Part shown: one piece after another, positions 24,825 to 32,674 of the stretch
Layout: each line of letters starts with the position of its first letter
Numbering within the stretch: position 1 is the stretch's first letter
IMG/VR virus record: IMGVR_UViG_3300043418_000072
Location: 124,001 to 188,000 of that record
DNA length: 64,000 nucleotides
Origin: a virus
Strand: one strand, 5' to 3'
Program-made: the position numbers and the translations under genes
Notes under the pieces: model-generated
Seen by the model: only the letters and a program-made list of their open reading frames with translations
What the model was told of the DNA's origin: nothing
The model's database searches: none

Positions 24825-25212
24825 GGCGCATACGGCTGATTTCCACAGCTTCTTCGTCGCTAAACACTGGCACCGCGTTGCTCTTGTGCATAGTAGCAAT
24901 ACCTTTTACTTTTGTGCCTGTGTAGACTTTTGCTGGAGCCAGCGTAGCAACACCTGCGCCTGAGTTCAAACTTGGGATACGTGGTCCGGTGTCCCGCCCG
25001 CTTGGGGCACTTAGCTTGTAATTCAATGGCTCGGCCTTGAGCGCACGTTGGCGGCGCTTTTCTTCAAGCTCTGCACCTTGACGTTTGAGCAGATCTTTCC
25101 ATTCCTTATCCAGTTGCTCAAACTCGCGTTTGGCCTCTGCGCTTTTAAATTTCATCTTACCCCGCTTTTTGCCAGTCATGCTGAGGCTAGGGTGGTGTAG
25201 GTGCATACTCAT
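24817..25212 (-). CDS. hypothetical protein, 131 aa
   Basis: Long charged helix (KSAEAKREFEQLDKEWKDLL) followed by a flexible region (SAPSGRDTGPRIPSLNSGAG) and an end EEAVEISRMRRG. Not recognised. ATGA coupled to the membrane gene upstream. Confidence 0.66.
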   Translation of the reverse strand: MSMHLHHPSLSMTGKKRGKMKFKSAEAKREFEQLDKEWKDLLKRQGAELEEKRRQRALKAEPLNYKLSAPSGRDTGPRIPSLNSGAGVATLAPAKVYTGTKVKGIATMHKSNAVPVFSDEEAVEISRMRRG

Positions 25213-25610
25213 TTGATACGTCCAACAATATTGTTAACAGATTTTGACTCAAGCAGTGCAGCCAGTGGTGCGGCCTGCCAGTCCGGGGCACTGATGCTGC
25301 TTTGTCCTTCGTCAATAATAAAGATATGTGACGGAAACCTTGCTTTAATTTGTGCAATAATTTCCTCATCAGTGTGCCCTTGTCCTAAAAAGGCATCAGT
25401 GTCGTAGTCGAACCAGTAAATCATGTCGCCGTGTTTTTCTGGCTTAACTACGTGTATGAGTTTAGTAAGTTTGTCTTTAAGCTCTTCTTTTTCTTCTTCG
25501 ATCGAGGCAGAGCCTCTGGATACTGCACGGATGCAAAGGCTAAACACCAGCATCCAGAACATAAATTGCAAAAAGAAAACCACAAATTCAACAATCAAAT
25601 CTAATGTCAT
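25209..25610 (-). CDS. membrane-anchored hypothetical protein
   Basis: 133 aa. N-terminal transmembrane helix (VEFVVFFLQFMFWMLVFSLC), then a charged helix (EEEKEELKDKLTKLIH) and a compact cytoplasmic domain. First gene after the promoter at 25629-25657. Confidence 0.68.
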   Translation of the reverse strand: MTLDLIVEFVVFFLQFMFWMLVFSLCIRAVSRGSASIEEEKEELKDKLTKLIHVVKPEKHGDMIYWFDYDTDAFLGQGHTDEEIIAQIKARFPSHIFIIDEGQSSISAPDWQAAPLAALLESKSVNNIVGRIK

Positions 25611-25628
25611 TTTAACTCCAGTGTAGCA

Positions 25629-25657
25629 ATTATACTAGATAAATCATTATGGGTCAA
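25629..25657 (-). promoter_or_regulatory. sigma70-type promoter
   Basis: Minus strand TTGACC, 17-base spacer, TATAAT. The -35 overlaps the stop of 25654-26499. Confidence 0.87.
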
Positions 25658-26499
25658 GTCCAAAGGCTTTTACGTAGCTTGATTAGCCGAATCATCATAT
25701 CTTCGTCCTCTTGCTCCCACTCTTGCTCAAGTTGATCAATAGTAGCACGGATAGCATCGTACTCTTGTTGCTCAGTGGCAGTAAGTTTACCGCGTCTACC
25801 ATTGCCCAAGGACCCCCATAACCAGTTATCCCCGTACTTGGTATCCATACGCACGTTAAAATCATCCCACCCAGATACTTCGTATGCAGCATTGTCAGTA
25901 CGCACACTGCGAATTTCCTTCCACCAGGTGTATAAGATCATGGTTTCACGGGCGGCTTGTGCTTGACTGTCACAACGTTCGGTTATATCCTTGTTAGGGT
26001 TGTCGAGATCGATCTCCCAACGCAAGTGGTCAAGGCCTGCTTGTGGGCAACGCCACTCTCCCCAATACGCCATACGAAATTTCTTCCACCATGGAATACT
26101 GTATTTTGCTCGATCTTCTTTAGCGCCCCATGCAACTGCGTGACTGGCCTTATCGATTTCAACAAAGTCCACAAGTTCACTAAAAAGTCCGTGCAAAATT
26201 CTAGTTTCGTACTCGTACCACTTACCGGGCTGTAGTCTAGTCTTTAGATAATGAGTTTTTGTGATCCAGCGATTTCGAAAGTAATAACGAACGTCATTGA
26301 TGGGGTCAATAGTCCATTTAGCAGGATACTCGACCCAGTCCGGGAGTACTTCAGTGAAGAAATATGCTACAGGTCGTTGTGCTTTCAATTCGGCTTCCCA
26401 TTTTTCAAATCCTCCCCATGGCAGGGCATATGGCTTGTCAATGTTAAGTTTGTTACGCAACCAGCTAACTAGTGCGCTGCTACTATAATGTCTGCTCAT
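25654..26499 (-). CDS. conserved phage hypothetical protein, 281 aa
   Basis: Tryptophan-rich (WGGFEKWEAELKAQRP, WWKKFRMAYWGEWRCPQAG, LYTWWKEIRSVRTD), with an acidic helical C-terminus (QLEQEWEQEDEDMMIRLIKL). The repeated W-x-W-basic pattern looks like a conserved fold, but I cannot name it. Confidence 0.72.
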   Translation of the reverse strand: MSRHYSSSALVSWLRNKLNIDKPYALPWGGFEKWEAELKAQRPVAYFFTEVLPDWVEYPAKWTIDPINDVRYYFRNRWITKTHYLKTRLQPGKWYEYETRILHGLFSELVDFVEIDKASHAVAWGAKEDRAKYSIPWWKKFRMAYWGEWRCPQAGLDHLRWEIDLDNPNKDITERCDSQAQAARETMILYTWWKEIRSVRTDNAAYEVSGWDDFNVRMDTKYGDNWLWGSLGNGRRGKLTATEQQEYDAIRATIDQLEQEWEQEDEDMMIRLIKLRKSLWT

Positions 26500-26773
26500 G
26501 TTGTTTACTCAGTATATCAAAAAGTGTGCCAATTTTAAAAACTGCTATATTGTCGGCAGGCTCCTCTACATCGAGTGCAGAGTGGAATTCTATTAGTGTG
26601 CGCATTGCAATCTGCCCAAATGAAATGCCAAACAGTTCAACCCATCTAGTTTTCATTAAGGACTTTGTTCCGTCAAATGTTGCATAGTAGCAATCATCAA
26701 TGATGTCGATACTAACTTTAACCCCGAGAGGTTTTAGTTTAGCTTTGCATTTATCAACAAATTCAAAATCCAT
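26483..26773 (-). CDS. hypothetical protein at the end of array I
   Basis: 96 aa, MDFEFVDKCKAKLKPLGVKV. One of only a few genes here ending in TAG. It lies downstream of the LRW array and overlaps the last member by TAATG; it does not have the LRW tail itself. Function unknown. Confidence 0.62.
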   Translation of the reverse strand: MDFEFVDKCKAKLKPLGVKVSIDIIDDCYYATFDGTKSLMKTRWVELFGISFGQIAMRTLIEFHSALDVEEPADNIAVFKIGTLFDILSKQHEQTL

Positions 26774-27039
26774 TAGGACCACTTTAGTGTAAACATCATT
26801 GCATCTTGCTCTCGCTTGAATGCAAAGTAACTGCCGACATTACGCCACTCGCTACTTTTGAGATTCTCGTAGCACCAGCGCTCTTGTTTATCTGTGGTCT
26901 CGGCTTTGACGTGGTACGGCCAATACTTCTTGTTTAGTACTCTCATGCGATGTTCCTCATCAATTTGGGCCCAAAATGCTCTGCTTCGTGGGCCTTCAAA
27001 ACAGCTTGGGTACATGCTGCTGATATCATTATCGATCAC
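26773..27039 (-). CDS. LRW-tail family protein
   Basis: About 88 aa from a GTG at 27039 overlapping the upstream TGA (ATG 27045 is possible). Middle TTDKQERWCYENLKSSEWRN, end FAFKREQDAMMFTLKWS. The family pattern is an aromatic middle with W-C, then a strand F-x-F and D-A-x-x-F-x-L-K/R-W at the C-terminus. Confidence 0.68.
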   Translation of the reverse strand: MIDNDISSMYPSCFEGPRSRAFWAQIDEEHRMRVLNKKYWPYHVKAETTDKQERWCYENLKSSEWRNVGSYFAFKREQDAMMFTLKWS

Positions 27040-27251
27040 GCCCATTTTAGTAGAAATGCAGTTATCTCTGCCCGTGTTTTAAACTTAAACGTGTCAAAGC
27101 TCGTGCGGCGCCCGTAGCCAACCTGATCACACCATTTTTGAACGGGATCCATGTCCTCTTCACGCAGGAAAGATTCGTAGCCCCGCGGAGCAACGGGCAT
27201 CGTTGCACGAAGCTGCTTACCCTCGCGTAGCCATTTGATCTTCTTTTCCAT
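27036..27251 (-). CDS. LRW-tail family protein, first gene of a sub-operon
   Basis: 71 aa, with VQKWCDQVGYGRRTSF and end FKFKTRAEITAFLLKWA. Its ATG at 27251 is only five bases from the -10 box of the promoter at 27257-27285, so its mRNA is probably leaderless. Confidence 0.72.
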   Translation of the reverse strand: MEKKIKWLREGKQLRATMPVAPRGYESFLREEDMDPVQKWCDQVGYGRRTSFDTFKFKTRAEITAFLLKWA

Positions 27252-27256
27252 GCTGT

Positions 27257-27285
27257 ATTATAGCATAACACCCAATTTAGGTCAA
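27257..27285 (-). promoter_or_regulatory. sigma70-type promoter with near-zero leader
   Basis: Minus strand TTGACC, 17-base spacer, TATAAT, then ACAGC and ATG. The -35 contains the TGA of the upstream gene. Confidence 0.84.
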
Positions 27286-27494
27286 CTCCAACGTAAGCAG
27301 AATAAAGTTAATACTTTTTCATTGGGTACTACCACTGTCATTCCTTGCACTTGGGAATCGGTTTCTTTACACCAGTCTGCCAAGTCTTGGTAGTGTGCGC
27401 TCCAGTACATAATGTCTGACAGAACAATTAGGTGGCCACCATTAAACCATGCGTCCGTTTGCTCAGACTGTGTTGGTAGTACGTAGCGTGAAAT
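27282..27494 (-). CDS. LRW-tail family protein with non-canonical start
   Basis: An open frame ending EKVLTLFCLRWS is clearly a family member, with ADWCKETDSQ as its W-C motif. No ATG, GTG or TTG lies at the expected place; an ATT at 27492-27494, just after the stop of the upstream gene, gives 70 aa, the family size. The first ATG, at a deeper position, would give only 42 aa. Either ATT initiation or a decaying copy. Confidence 0.55.
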   Translation of the reverse strand: MSRYVLPTQSEQTDAWFNGGHLIVLSDIMYWSAHYQDLADWCKETDSQVQGMTVVVPNEKVLTLFCLRWS

Positions 27495-27495
27495 A

Positions 27496-27894
27496 TTAGC
27501 CCCACTTCAGCACGAATGCTGTCCTATCTTCGGCTCGTTTAAAGCAATAACGGTAGTTAATTTTATCCCATATAAATTCAGGATGCTCGTTGGAGCAGCG
27601 TGGTCCGAATGTTTCTTCACACCATGCATCAACTTGTTCGTAATGCGCCTGGGTTCCTTTGATGTTCCAGAATGCTCCTGCAGACAGGGGCAATCGTGCC
27701 CAATACCATTCCACGATGTTGTTTTCGGTTGCATGACTAGCGGCTTCATCCACGTAAGTCTCCCCGGTTTCGAGTTCGATTCCCATATCCATATGCTGCA
27801 CACCAATGATGTCAGTTGCGATCATTGTGGGCATGACCTTACGGATCATTGGGATCAAGATTTTCATTTGATCGTTGATATTCTTATCAGTCAT
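27496..27894 (-). CDS. LRW-tail family protein, long form
   Basis: 132 aa. A 90-residue N-terminal extension precedes the family part: VDAWCEETFGPRCSNEHPEF, then YCFKRAEDRTAFVLKWG. Overlaps the gene upstream by 8 bp. Confidence 0.7.
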   Translation of the reverse strand: MTDKNINDQMKILIPMIRKVMPTMIATDIIGVQHMDMGIELETGETYVDEAASHATENNIVEWYWARLPLSAGAFWNIKGTQAHYEQVDAWCEETFGPRCSNEHPEFIWDKINYRYCFKRAEDRTAFVLKWG

Positions 27895-28078
27895 TTTGCG
27901 TCCATTTCAATTCATACATAATGTAAACATCTTCATTCATCCAGAGATTATCCAGTCCGTAATTGTAGACTGTACCCCACCGGTCGCCTTCGGGCCCAAA
28001 GTTTTGCTCAAGCCAATGCCATATAGTGGCCTTACGTGGATGCCCCCAATGTTCAATAGCTAGGCCGTATTGCTTCAT
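27887..28078 (-). CDS. LRW-tail family protein
   Basis: 63 aa, MKQYGLAIEHWGHPRKATIW, then HWLEQNFGPEGDRWG and an end MYELKWTQND with four extra residues after the W. ATG 28078 overlaps the upstream TGA (ATGA). Confidence 0.7.
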   Translation of the reverse strand: MKQYGLAIEHWGHPRKATIWHWLEQNFGPEGDRWGTVYNYGLDNLWMNEDVYIMYELKWTQND

Positions 28079-28365
28079 AGCCATTTCAACTTGATAAACG
28101 CCAGCAGGTCTTCACGCACAATGTAGATAGCACGGTGCCTGCCGCCGTATATTCTCCAGCGTTCTTTTCCGCCGTTTTCTTCAATCCAGTCACCAAACCA
28201 ATAGCTACAGTTTAACCGACTCCACACATGGCCGTCGTCTTCTTTAAACCCGTACTCGCAGCCTGGCTCAACATAATACAGTCTATCGCCGTGTACCATA
28301 TCATGTTTTGGGTCATGCTTGGACCGAATCCACTCTTGTGAATTAGATCTAGGTCTTTCCATCAT
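28075..28365 (-). CDS. LRW-tail family protein
   Basis: 96 aa, MMERPRSNSQEWIRSKHD; ends REDLLAFIKLKWL. The middle has SRLNCSYWFGDWIEENGG. ATGA coupling with the gene upstream. Confidence 0.7.
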   Translation of the reverse strand: MMERPRSNSQEWIRSKHDPKHDMVHGDRLYYVEPGCEYGFKEDDGHVWSRLNCSYWFGDWIEENGGKERWRIYGGRHRAIYIVREDLLAFIKLKWL

Positions 28366-28574
28366 GCCCACCTCAGTGCAAACATTGCAGCATCTTGTTC
28401 TCGTGCAAAGTAGTATATACGATTTTCAGGGTTAACAAAATCCACTCCGTAATAATCGTAGTCCATATTTAAAATATTGTCCAGCAACCATATACGCAGG
28501 TCTCTAAACTGTCCAGTACTGCGCCATGGTACAGTGACTCGAATTGTACACCAATATTTCTCATGCCGACTCAT
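28362..28574 (-). CDS. LRW-tail family protein
   Basis: 70 aa, MSRHEKYWCTIRVTVPW; ends IYYFAREQDAAMFALRWA. In-frame sequence upstream of ATG 28574 is the tail of the previous gene read in another frame, so the downstream ATG is the start. Confidence 0.72.
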   Translation of the reverse strand: MSRHEKYWCTIRVTVPWRSTGQFRDLRIWLLDNILNMDYDYYGVDFVNPENRIYYFAREQDAAMFALRWA

Positions 28575-28810
28575 GACCACCTCAGTACAAACCATTCAGC
28601 GTCTTTTTTATCACGGAAATCAAACCATTCAATATCAAATGTACCGTCAATGGTTTCACTGCCCATGAACCCTGGGTGATCCTTGCCATAAGTCCAGCGT
28701 TTAAGATTGCCATTATGTACTTCCGGTGGCCCAAAGTTCTTGGTCATCCAATACCACATTTCAGACATTTCTAAAATCGTTCGCTGAGTATTCTTAGTAT
28801 AAACTTTCAT
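28571..28810 (-). CDS. LRW-tail family protein
   Basis: 79 aa, MKVYTKNTQRTILEMSEMWY; MTKNFGPPEVHNGNLKRWTY is the core and DFRDKKDAEWFVLRWS the end. GAGGTGG-type ribosome-binding site lies in the codons of the upstream gene's LRW tail. Confidence 0.74.
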   Translation of the reverse strand: MKVYTKNTQRTILEMSEMWYWMTKNFGPPEVHNGNLKRWTYGKDHPGFMGSETIDGTFDIEWFDFRDKKDAEWFVLRWS

Positions 28811-29052
28811 GACCACCTTAATACAAACCAAGCAAACTTCTTTTCATCAATGACATTGTACCCAACTATCTTGTTATGGTACCCTGACAACAGTATCTCT
28901 ACACCGCACACAGTTTCTAGAAAATGCAAGTAAGCATCTTCTTTGATTTGGCCAGTGACGACCTTTGCTTCTGGCGGCAATATGATAGGCTTTTTAAGAA
29001 ATTCGTTATTAGCCTGTCTGACTACAATCTTTTTTACAAGGTCTAAATCCAT
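28807..29052 (-). CDS. LRW-tail family protein
   Basis: 81 aa, MDLDLVKKIVVRQANNEFLK; ends GYNVIDEKKFAWFVLRWS. TAATG overlap with its upstream neighbour and ATGA with the downstream one. Confidence 0.73.
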   Translation of the reverse strand: MDLDLVKKIVVRQANNEFLKKPIILPPEAKVVTGQIKEDAYLHFLETVCGVEILLSGYHNKIVGYNVIDEKKFAWFVLRWS

Positions 29053-29327
29053 TAACTCCACCTTAGTACAAACAACGCATACTCTTGCTCACATAAGAAC
29101 TTGAACGTATACCTGCCAGTGTATCTCCATTGGTCACCGGCAACGAGTTCTTCTTCACGCTCGGCACTTATAAGTTTGCACCCGCGTTCTCGCAACCATC
29201 TGTATGCTTTGACATATACACTATAGCTAGGCACAGTGTGATACAACCAGTTATTACAAGATGCACCCTCGCATCTATGCTCGTGGCGACAAATATCATC
29301 CCACTCTAACTTAACGGTATCTGTCAT
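29052..29327 (-). CDS. LRW-tail family protein
   Basis: 91 aa, MTDTVKLEWDDICRHEHRCE; YRWLRERGCKLISAEREEEL is the core, end FKFLCEQEYALFVLRWS. ATG 29327 overlaps the upstream TGA. Confidence 0.73.
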   Translation of the reverse strand: MTDTVKLEWDDICRHEHRCEGASCNNWLYHTVPSYSVYVKAYRWLRERGCKLISAEREEELVAGDQWRYTGRYTFKFLCEQEYALFVLRWS

Positions 29328-29662
29328 GACCACCTCAACACAAACAGAGTTAAGTCTTCCTTACTTGTAAACCAGAACTCGCGTCCAAATATTTGATATT
29401 GCGCTGTAGTGTTCAGGTGTATCCATTTCACAACCTCTGCTATTTGGTGGTTGCCTGGTGTAGCAAACTTGTCGCTAGTAAACGGTGCCTTGACCCATCC
29501 TTCTAACATAAGTCTTTGCCTTTTGATAGTGTTGACAATTTCGTCATCGATCTCTTTTTGCAATGCTGCTCCAACCTCTTGCCATACTTCGTCGTCCTCT
29601 GGCTTCTCAATGGTCCATTTGACTTTGATGGCACGAGTCTTTGCTGCAATAGTTTGTTTCAT
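29324..29662 (-). CDS. LRW-tail family protein, long form
   Basis: 112 aa, MKQTIAAKTRAIKVKWTIEK; ends FWFTSKEDLTLFVLRWS. The frame is open to 29794, but that part overlaps another gene and lacks a ribosome-binding site. Confidence 0.72.
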   Translation of the reverse strand: MKQTIAAKTRAIKVKWTIEKPEDDEVWQEVGAALQKEIDDEIVNTIKRQRLMLEGWVKAPFTSDKFATPGNHQIAEVVKWIHLNTTAQYQIFGREFWFTSKEDLTLFVLRWS

Positions 29663-30078
29663 GACCATTTTAGTAACAGCATTGAATACAGTTCTTCGTG
29701 TATATTGTAGTTGTTGAACGTGGGGTGACCAAATCGCAGTGCGCCTGTGTTGTAGTGACGGCACCACATATCGGGGTCTTGCTCTTGCACCCACCCGCTA
29801 ATAGTTGAAGGACGACAATGCACAGTGTACCATGTAGCACCAGCTAGAGCAAACGTATCTAACTTCTGGATTTGCTCCTTAATACCCATCTCGTAGTATC
29901 TGCTCTTTAGCATTTGGTAAGTCATTGTGGACTTGCCAGTTTGTCTACCTCCGGCAAAAATCATCATTTCATCAGGATGTATTCCACCTGAGATGTTTTG
30001 AAAAACAGATGAAGACCCGCGCGGCATTACTGCTTCCATTGTTTCAATATCCAGTACTACGGTGTTGCGTTTTGTCAT
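29659..30078 (-). CDS. Walker A segment fused to an LRW-tail domain
   Basis: 139 aa. The N-terminal part has HPDEMMIFAGGRQTGKSTMT, a full Walker A (GGRQTGKST) after a strand, while the C-terminal 60 residues are an ordinary family domain (DMWCRHYNTGALRFGHP, end ELYSMLLLKWS). The ATPase part has no Walker B and is too short to be a whole NTPase, so this looks like a fusion that captured the start of a P-loop gene. Confidence 0.66.
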   Translation of the reverse strand: MTKRNTVVLDIETMEAVMPRGSSSVFQNISGGIHPDEMMIFAGGRQTGKSTMTYQMLKSRYYEMGIKEQIQKLDTFALAGATWYTVHCRPSTISGWVQEQDPDMWCRHYNTGALRFGHPTFNNYNIHEELYSMLLLKWS

Positions 30079-30278
30079 AGCCATCTCATTATAAAAAGCA
30101 TCTTATGTTCTTCCTTAGAGAACATAAACATACTGTCAAGATATTCCCAATTCTGCCCGTAGTGCTCACGTAGCCAGTTACTAATTTGATACCAAGTACC
30201 GCCGGGAGTATACCAATCTCCTGTACGCTTAAAGCGCACATGGTACGGATATAGTTCTCTTGTAGTTTTGGTTCTCAT
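30075..30278 (-). CDS. LRW-tail family protein
   Basis: 67 aa, MRTKTTRELYPYHVRFKRTG; SNWLREHYGQNWEYLDSMF core and EEHKMLFIMRWL end. ATGA coupled. Confidence 0.72.
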   Translation of the reverse strand: MRTKTTRELYPYHVRFKRTGDWYTPGGTWYQISNWLREHYGQNWEYLDSMFMFSKEEHKMLFIMRWL

Positions 30279-30637
30279 TGGGCCCACATCAATGCTGCTA
30301 TTGTAGCATACTTTGTCTTTCCTACCCGAAACTTAATATCCAGAGTATCTATTTCATCTGTCCAAAATCCAAAAGTTCCCATTCTCCATTCCCAATCAAT
30401 GCCCTGACGCCCAACATGCTCTTCTAACCATGGGCGATAGTGATCGTTTGGATCAGCGGAGTCGACGATTACCTCTTCGCCATCAGGATCACAACCCAGA
30501 GAAATTGGGCCATTGGGCCAAATGACCCCAATGCTAGTGCCAGGCACAATGGTCCAGTAAAACCATTCTTTCCATTCTATAAACTTACCAAATTTTACCC
30601 AATCGCATAGCCTGTTCCAGAGATTCCGATCATCCAT
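30275..30637 (-). CDS. LRW-tail family protein, divergent
   Basis: 120 aa, MDDRNLWNRLCDWVKFGKFI; ends GKTKYATIAALMWAQ, where the R/K before W is replaced by M. Middle is acidic (DPDGEEVIVDSADPNDHY). Confidence 0.68.
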   Translation of the reverse strand: MDDRNLWNRLCDWVKFGKFIEWKEWFYWTIVPGTSIGVIWPNGPISLGCDPDGEEVIVDSADPNDHYRPWLEEHVGRQGIDWEWRMGTFGFWTDEIDTLDIKFRVGKTKYATIAALMWAQ

Positions 30638-30638
30638 A

Positions 30639-30869
30639 TTATTTCCATTTCAATGCAAAGAAGGTTGCATCTTTGCGATGTTTAAAGTAGAAAAATGTTG
30701 TGCCAAACGCACTAGCCATGCACCATGTGCCTAACCCTTCCCACTCAACTGGCTTGGACCAAACGTGGTTGCTATAACGAGGATTAGACCCAATATTGTG
30801 CTCGCACCATTCTTCCATTTCACCCTGTAAGTGATAACGATCTTTACCAAATTCAACAGTAGTTGTCAT
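30639..30869 (-). CDS. LRW-tail family protein
   Basis: 76 aa, MTTTVEFGKDRYHLQGEMEE; WCEHNIGSNPRYSNHVW core, end FKHRKDATFFALKWK. Confidence 0.73.
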   Translation of the reverse strand: MTTTVEFGKDRYHLQGEMEEWCEHNIGSNPRYSNHVWSKPVEWEGLGTWCMASAFGTTFFYFKHRKDATFFALKWK

Positions 30870-31099
30870 GACCATCTCAACATAAAAATTGTTCTATCCG
30901 ATTCATTAATAAAGCCCCAATGCTGTTCAGCCCTGTCGCTCCAGCTACCCTGTTTGTTTAACAGCACGGTGCGATATTCCTGTATCATCCAAAGGTAATA
31001 AGGAGTTTCGTAATGATTTACGTTCATCATGTAGTACTCACGTGATTTAGCGTAGTAGGGATCTCGTTCGCAGTAAAATTGGACTAGGTCTGTTTTCAT
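30866..31099 (-). CDS. LRW-tail family protein
   Basis: 77 aa, MKTDLVQFYCERDPYYAKSR; tyrosine-rich, ends GFINESDRTIFMLRWS. ATGA coupling on both sides. Confidence 0.73.
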   Translation of the reverse strand: MKTDLVQFYCERDPYYAKSREYYMMNVNHYETPYYLWMIQEYRTVLLNKQGSWSDRAEQHWGFINESDRTIFMLRWS

Positions 31100-31356
31100 G
31101 ACCATCTCAGCAAAAACGCTACCCTATCTTCATCATTACGAAACCAAAACTTTGCATTGTTAGCATACCAACGAGCACCGGGTTCCCATACACCCATTTC
31201 TGCACTGGCACCAAAGGTTTCTACACACCATGCTAACATATTGCGCCAATTGGTATTTGTGTCATTTAAGCTACTAGGAATCCACCAATCAAAGTCTGGT
31301 CTAACCGTGTAGTAGCGAGCTCCGTGTATGCGCCCTTCTAACAATTCAAACTTCAT
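31096..31356 (-). CDS. LRW-tail family protein
   Basis: 86 aa, MKFELLEGRIHGARYYTVRP; NMLAWCVETFGASAEMGVW core, end FWFRNDEDRVAFLLRWS. A good reference member since all family features are present. Confidence 0.75.
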   Translation of the reverse strand: MKFELLEGRIHGARYYTVRPDFDWWIPSSLNDTNTNWRNMLAWCVETFGASAEMGVWEPGARWYANNAKFWFRNDEDRVAFLLRWS

Positions 31357-31576
31357 TGCTTGCTTTCAGTGCAAACCAAGTTATGATTTCGTTATTCAGG
31401 CAATCGTGTCGAATCCATACACCATCGGGCGCACTAAACCATTCGCGGTCCACAAGCGGCATCGTGATACGGTTGTCACTAATGTGCAGGCGGCACAGGT
31501 CAATTTCCTCACTGCCCCATATAAAGTCCTTGGGAACGTGTTTGAATTTAAAAAATCGGTGAGTCTCGCTATACAT
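31346..31576 (-). CDS. LRW-tail family protein, altered tail
   Basis: 76 aa, MYSETHRFFKFKHVPKDFIW; ends EIITWFALKASNEV, so the W is replaced and the tail extended. TAATG overlap with the gene upstream; overlaps the next gene by 11 bp. Confidence 0.68.
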   Translation of the reverse strand: MYSETHRFFKFKHVPKDFIWGSEEIDLCRLHISDNRITMPLVDREWFSAPDGVWIRHDCLNNEIITWFALKASNEV

Positions 31577-31833
31577 TACTTTGCCCACTTTAGTGCGAAT
31601 AGCACTGCTTCTTCATCACATTCAAACTCAATGAACTTTTCACGAAGATACCCGGGACTGTGGTAGTAAGGATGGCGTGTGTTTGCTTTAAGCCATTCAT
31701 TGACTATATAATCCTTGTAGCTGATTTGCCATTGTGCTGGGACACCATCAATGGTGTGTGCATAGACAACACGGTGCAACACGGGAAAATTAACACCTGG
31801 GAATAACGGATTAGTTTTATAAGTTACTGCCAT
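31576..31833 (-). CDS. LRW-tail family protein
   Basis: 85 aa, MAVTYKTNPLFPGVNFPVLH; ends FECDEEAVLFALKWAK. The ATG lies inside the last codons of the upstream gene (10-bp overlap). Confidence 0.7.
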   Translation of the reverse strand: MAVTYKTNPLFPGVNFPVLHRVVYAHTIDGVPAQWQISYKDYIVNEWLKANTRHPYYHSPGYLREKFIEFECDEEAVLFALKWAK

Positions 31834-32051
31834 AACAATCCAAACAGTGTTGCATCTTCATCCCGATAAAAACGAATCGCCCATCGTTCGTCGCCATATC
31901 TGCCGGGCCCTTTGTTAACAATAGCAACACGGACGATGCAGGAACGTTCTTGAGGAAAGTGTGCGTCAAGCCACTTTTGTAGAGTTTCCATAGAGAACGT
32001 GCGACTGCCATTCATTAAGGTTGGGTATGGAATTTCAAGCAACTGCTGCAC
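31824..32051 (-). CDS. LRW-tail family protein
   Basis: 75 aa from a GTG at 32051 with AAGG upstream; LQKWLDAHFPQERSCIVRV core, end FYRDEDATLFGLLWQ. Confidence 0.68.
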   Translation of the reverse strand: MQQLLEIPYPTLMNGSRTFSMETLQKWLDAHFPQERSCIVRVAIVNKGPGRYGDERWAIRFYRDEDATLFGLLWQ

Positions 32052-32391
32052 CTTGCCTTAAATAGTACCAAGCCAAGCGACTTTCTAATAAGTCATAAAA
32101 TGCTCTAGCTTCGTGTTTGTGAAAAAACACAACTCCCCCAACCACATACATGTCTTCCCATCCGTATGTCATATCAGACCGTTGAAAATAATTTTTTTCG
32201 CTAATCCACAGTGTTTCTAGTTCGCCATTGTTTAGCGTAATGCCCAGGCCAACTTCACGGCATCCAATGTCTCGGAACAGAAGATCAACTAACTTGTCTC
32301 GCTGTCTAGCATTATGTGCAAAGTTATTCTCAGCCCATGTCACTAACCAAGTGTTGTTAGGAAGATCTGTGAGTTTAAAAGGATTAGACAT
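32035..32391 (-). CDS. LRW-family-related protein, divergent tail
   Basis: 118 aa, MSNPFKLTDLPNNTWLVTWA; VVFFHKHEARAFYDLLESRL is like the F-x-F...A-x-x-F part of the family, but the end is AWYYLRQGAAVA. Included as a remote relative. Confidence 0.62.
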   Translation of the reverse strand: MSNPFKLTDLPNNTWLVTWAENNFAHNARQRDKLVDLLFRDIGCREVGLGITLNNGELETLWISEKNYFQRSDMTYGWEDMYVVGGVVFFHKHEARAFYDLLESRLAWYYLRQGAAVA

Positions 32392-32392
32392 G

Positions 32393-32674
32393 CTATGCCC
32401 ATTTCAAACTAAACATTAACAGATCGCTTTCGCGGCGGAATACAAAGATCAAATCTGAGATATCTTCAAGATTGTCATCGTTGTCGTAGTACTCTTCTTC
32501 CTCTTCGTCGCTGCCTGGAACTAGTACTTCTTCATAGCAGTACCAATCTTCGGCGCCCAGCCATGTATTGTTTGCATGTCGCTTGCTACCAGGGCCAACG
32601 TTAGCGTTGAGCCATGCTTCGATTTGATCTAATTGATCGTGATGCTTGTGTGCTAGTTTAAGTTTATAACTCAT
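32393..32674 (-). CDS. LRW-tail family protein with acidic insert
   Basis: 93 aa, MSYKLKLAHKHHDQLDQIEA; WLNANVGPGSKRHANNTW core, an acidic stretch SDEEEEEYYDNDDNLEDISD, and end FRRESDLLMFSLKWA. Stops with TAG. Confidence 0.7.
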   Translation of the reverse strand: MSYKLKLAHKHHDQLDQIEAWLNANVGPGSKRHANNTWLGAEDWYCYEEVLVPGSDEEEEEYYDNDDNLEDISDLIFVFRRESDLLMFSLKWA

